64,000 nucleotides of DNA, taken from assembly GCF_003952465.1 (NCBI RefSeq), contig NZ_CP034448.1, forward strand, positions 6,053,001-6,117,000. The letters are read 5' to 3'. The DNA comes from Mesorhizobium sp. M1B.F.Ca.ET.045.04.1.1 (lineage in GTDB: Bacteria > Pseudomonadota > Alphaproteobacteria > Rhizobiales > Rhizobiaceae). Shown here piece by piece: positions 62,369-64,000 of the stretch; position 1 is the first letter of the stretch, and each line of letters opens with the position of its first letter. Both the position numbers and the translations under genes were made by a program. Under the pieces are notes generated by a model. That model was not told where the DNA came from, made no database searches, and saw only the letters and a program-made list of their open reading frames with translations.

Positions 62369-63952
62369 CTACTCCGCCTTCGGCGTGGTCATCTGGTCGC
62401 CCATGGCCTTCATGTCGGCCGGCTCGCCTTCCTTCGACTTGCCGGGAAGCTTGAAGACCTGGCCGGGCCAGATGCGGTTCGGATCGCGGATCTGGTCCTG
62501 GTTGGCGAGATAGATGGTCGAGAAGCGAGTGCCATGGCCATAGACCCGGCGTGAGATGCGCCAAAGCGTATCCTTGCGGCGGATGATGACCGAGCCTTCG
62601 GTATGTTCGAGCTTCGGTGCGACCGTCTCCGGCACATCGGCCGATGGCTTCGCTTCCGCGACATTGGCCGGCGCCTCGGCGGCCGGCGTCGTGGCGGGCT
62701 TCGCCGCTTCCGCGGTTGCGGAGGGTGCCGCACTCTCGGCGGGCTTGGCCTGCCCGGCCAGAGACCCGGCACCCTGGACCTGCGTGAGCTTGGTTCCAGC
62801 CGGTTTGGTCTCGTTCGGCGCGACGGCGGCGATCGACTCGCCGGGCTCGCGTTCGAACGGCACGGCGGCGCGGGCGACGACCTTCACGCCGTCGTCGGCA
62901 AGGCCGTCGACATGGATGGTGTAATTGCCGACAGGGATGTCGCGTTTCGCCTCGATCAGGAAATGCCCGTCGGGCGAAGTCTTGGCCTCGCCGAGCAGGA
63001 TGTCGTCGGCATAGGCGCGCACCTTGCGGCCGGGATCGGCGGTGCCGGCGACGAAGATCTTGCTGCCGTCGATCTCGACCGCCTCGACGGCGATCTTGGG
63101 CTCGCCTGCTGCGGCGGCAGGGTTCTGCGTTTCAGGGGCGGCAGTCTGGTCGCCGGCGGCCGGAGCAGTCACTGCGGGCGCCGCCTCGGTTTTGGACGTC
63201 GCCGGGGCGGTTGCGGCCGGCGCCTGAGCGGCAGGCTGGTCAGCGGCGGCTGGTGCGGCCGGCTTGGCTTCCGGCTGCGGCACGGTGAGCAATTCGGACG
63301 GCTTGCCCGGCTCCTCGACCATCGCCAGCACCTGGCCGGTCGGGCTCTGCGGCACCGAGACGACGGCGGTCTGCGCCGAGGCGACCGCGACGCCGTCGGC
63401 GGTGGCGCGCAGCGTGATCGTGTAGTCGCCGGGCTTCAGCGGATCGTCGAGCACTATGGCGAAGGCGCCGTCGGGACCGGCATCGGTCGAGCCGAGCACC
63501 GTGCCGCCGTTCAGGATCTCGACCTTGGCGTTGGGCGCGGCACTGCCGGCGACGACGATCGCCCCGTTGCCTTCGACGCGCACGACATCGAAGGTCGGCA
63601 ATACCGGACCGGCGGCGGGTGCCTGAGCGGCCGGCGCGGATGCCGCGGGGGCCGTCGCCTTGTTGGCCGGTGCCATCGCGTTGTTGGCGGGCGCCATCTT
63701 ATTGGCCGGCGCCATCGTGTTGTTCGCGGGCGCCATCGTGTCGGCCGGGGCTTGCGTCTGCGGCAAGCGCGCCTCGGTGGATGTGCTCGAGGATTCAGCC
63801 GGCTTCGTGTCGGCTTGCGGAAGTGCAGCGACCTGCGCCGGTTTCTGGTCGTTGACGTAAGGGTCGAGCGCGCCCGACCCGTAGGCGACCGCCGCGACGA
63901 CGGCAAAGCCGCCCGCCGCGAACAAAAACGCCTTGGAAGGATTGATAGCCAT
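62369..63952 (-). CDS. LysM domain protein with proline/alanine-rich linker
   Basis: 527 residues. A short cytoplasmic start, one membrane helix (about 8-28), a low-complexity segment with repeats of MAPANN/MAPANK (about 70-110), two Ig-like or carboxypeptidase-regulatory-type beta repeats (VEGNGAIVVAGSAAPN and VEIDGSKIFVAGTADPG), and a C-terminal LysM (IIRRKDTLWRISRRVYGHG to VFKLPG) that binds peptidoglycan. Probably an anchored periplasmic cell-wall protein; function unknown. Confidence 0.85.
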   Translation of the reverse strand: MAINPSKAFLFAAGGFAVVAAVAYGSGALDPYVNDQKPAQVAALPQADTKPAESSSTSTEARLPQTQAPADTMAPANNTMAPANKMAPANNAMAPANKATAPAASAPAAQAPAAGPVLPTFDVVRVEGNGAIVVAGSAAPNAKVEILNGGTVLGSTDAGPDGAFAIVLDDPLKPGDYTITLRATADGVAVASAQTAVVSVPQSPTGQVLAMVEEPGKPSELLTVPQPEAKPAAPAAADQPAAQAPAATAPATSKTEAAPAVTAPAAGDQTAAPETQNPAAAAGEPKIAVEAVEIDGSKIFVAGTADPGRKVRAYADDILLGEAKTSPDGHFLIEAKRDIPVGNYTIHVDGLADDGVKVVARAAVPFEREPGESIAAVAPNETKPAGTKLTQVQGAGSLAGQAKPAESAAPSATAEAAKPATTPAAEAPANVAEAKPSADVPETVAPKLEHTEGSVIIRRKDTLWRISRRVYGHGTRFSTIYLANQDQIRDPNRIWPGQVFKLPGKSKEGEPADMKAMGDQMTTPKAE

Positions 63953-64000
63953 AATCTTTTAGTGCCCCCTTAGCCACCTAACGCCGGTCTAGCGTGTTTT

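Overview
The window is high-GC chromosomal DNA from an alphaproteobacterium of the order Hyphomicrobiales (Rhizobiales), most likely Mesorhizobium or a close relative. The evidence is gene order (lptF-lptG-lptD-surA-pdxA-rsmA facing gmk-yicC-mltG-fabF-acpP-fabG-fabD; rpsF-rpsR-rplI; dnaB-radA-cvpA-purF; pssA-psd; pepA-holC) and rhizobial-type intergenic palindromes. The genus is inferred from recall of gene order and repeat style, not from a search. I see no rRNA, tRNA, CRISPR array or prophage.

Region 1 (1-13300) is accessory. It opens with the tail of a GH26-like glycosidase and a secreted DUF995 protein, then an AraC regulator facing an M20 amidohydrolase, then an ATP-grasp ligase. Facing the ligase is a six-gene operon on the minus strand (11135 down to 4940), with genes overlapping by 4 bases or 2 bases apart: ketoacyl synthase III, NAD-dependent epimerase/reductase, lactonase-like metallo-beta-lactamase-fold hydrolase, PaaK/F390-type adenylating ligase, GNAT-like acyltransferase and Rieske oxygenase. 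This looks like a compact biosynthetic cluster for an acyl-derived small molecule and is the best candidate for an undescribed system. An alpha/beta hydrolase and a divergent LysR regulator follow.

Region 2 (13288-30700) is envelope and housekeeping: holC and pepA, the LPS export genes lptF, lptG and lptD with a SurA-like chaperone, pdxA and rsmA, then in convergent orientation gmk, yicC, mltG and the fatty-acid genes fabF, acpP, fabG and fabD. A small ORF resembling the C-terminal half of a RelB/CopG-type antitoxin sits between fabD and fabG.

Region 3 (30900-43800) carries an LTA-synthase-like phosphoglycerol transferase, ribosomal proteins S6, S18 and L9, cyclopropane fatty acid synthase, YnfA, an Rsm22-family protein with a probable iron-sulfur cysteine set, DnaB, RadA, CvpA and PurF.

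Region 4 (43900-64000) is mixed: short-chain dehydrogenase, a secreted lectin-like protein, OsmC, VOC protein, S10 carboxypeptidase, two tandem EamA transporters, LysR plus tautomerase, an Aas-like fusion with a degenerate acyltransferase domain, an IS481-type insertion sequence, pssA-psd, an SMP-30 protein, an ABM monooxygenase-like protein, an ArsR regulator followed by an Atm1-type ABC exporter, and a LysM protein.

A family of long mosaic palindromic repeats (about 150-205 bp, two inverted arms around a spacer) occurs twelve times, counting one collapsed copy and one split by the insertion sequence. None lies in any of the seven divergent promoter regions. Two other rhizobial hairpin families are also present.
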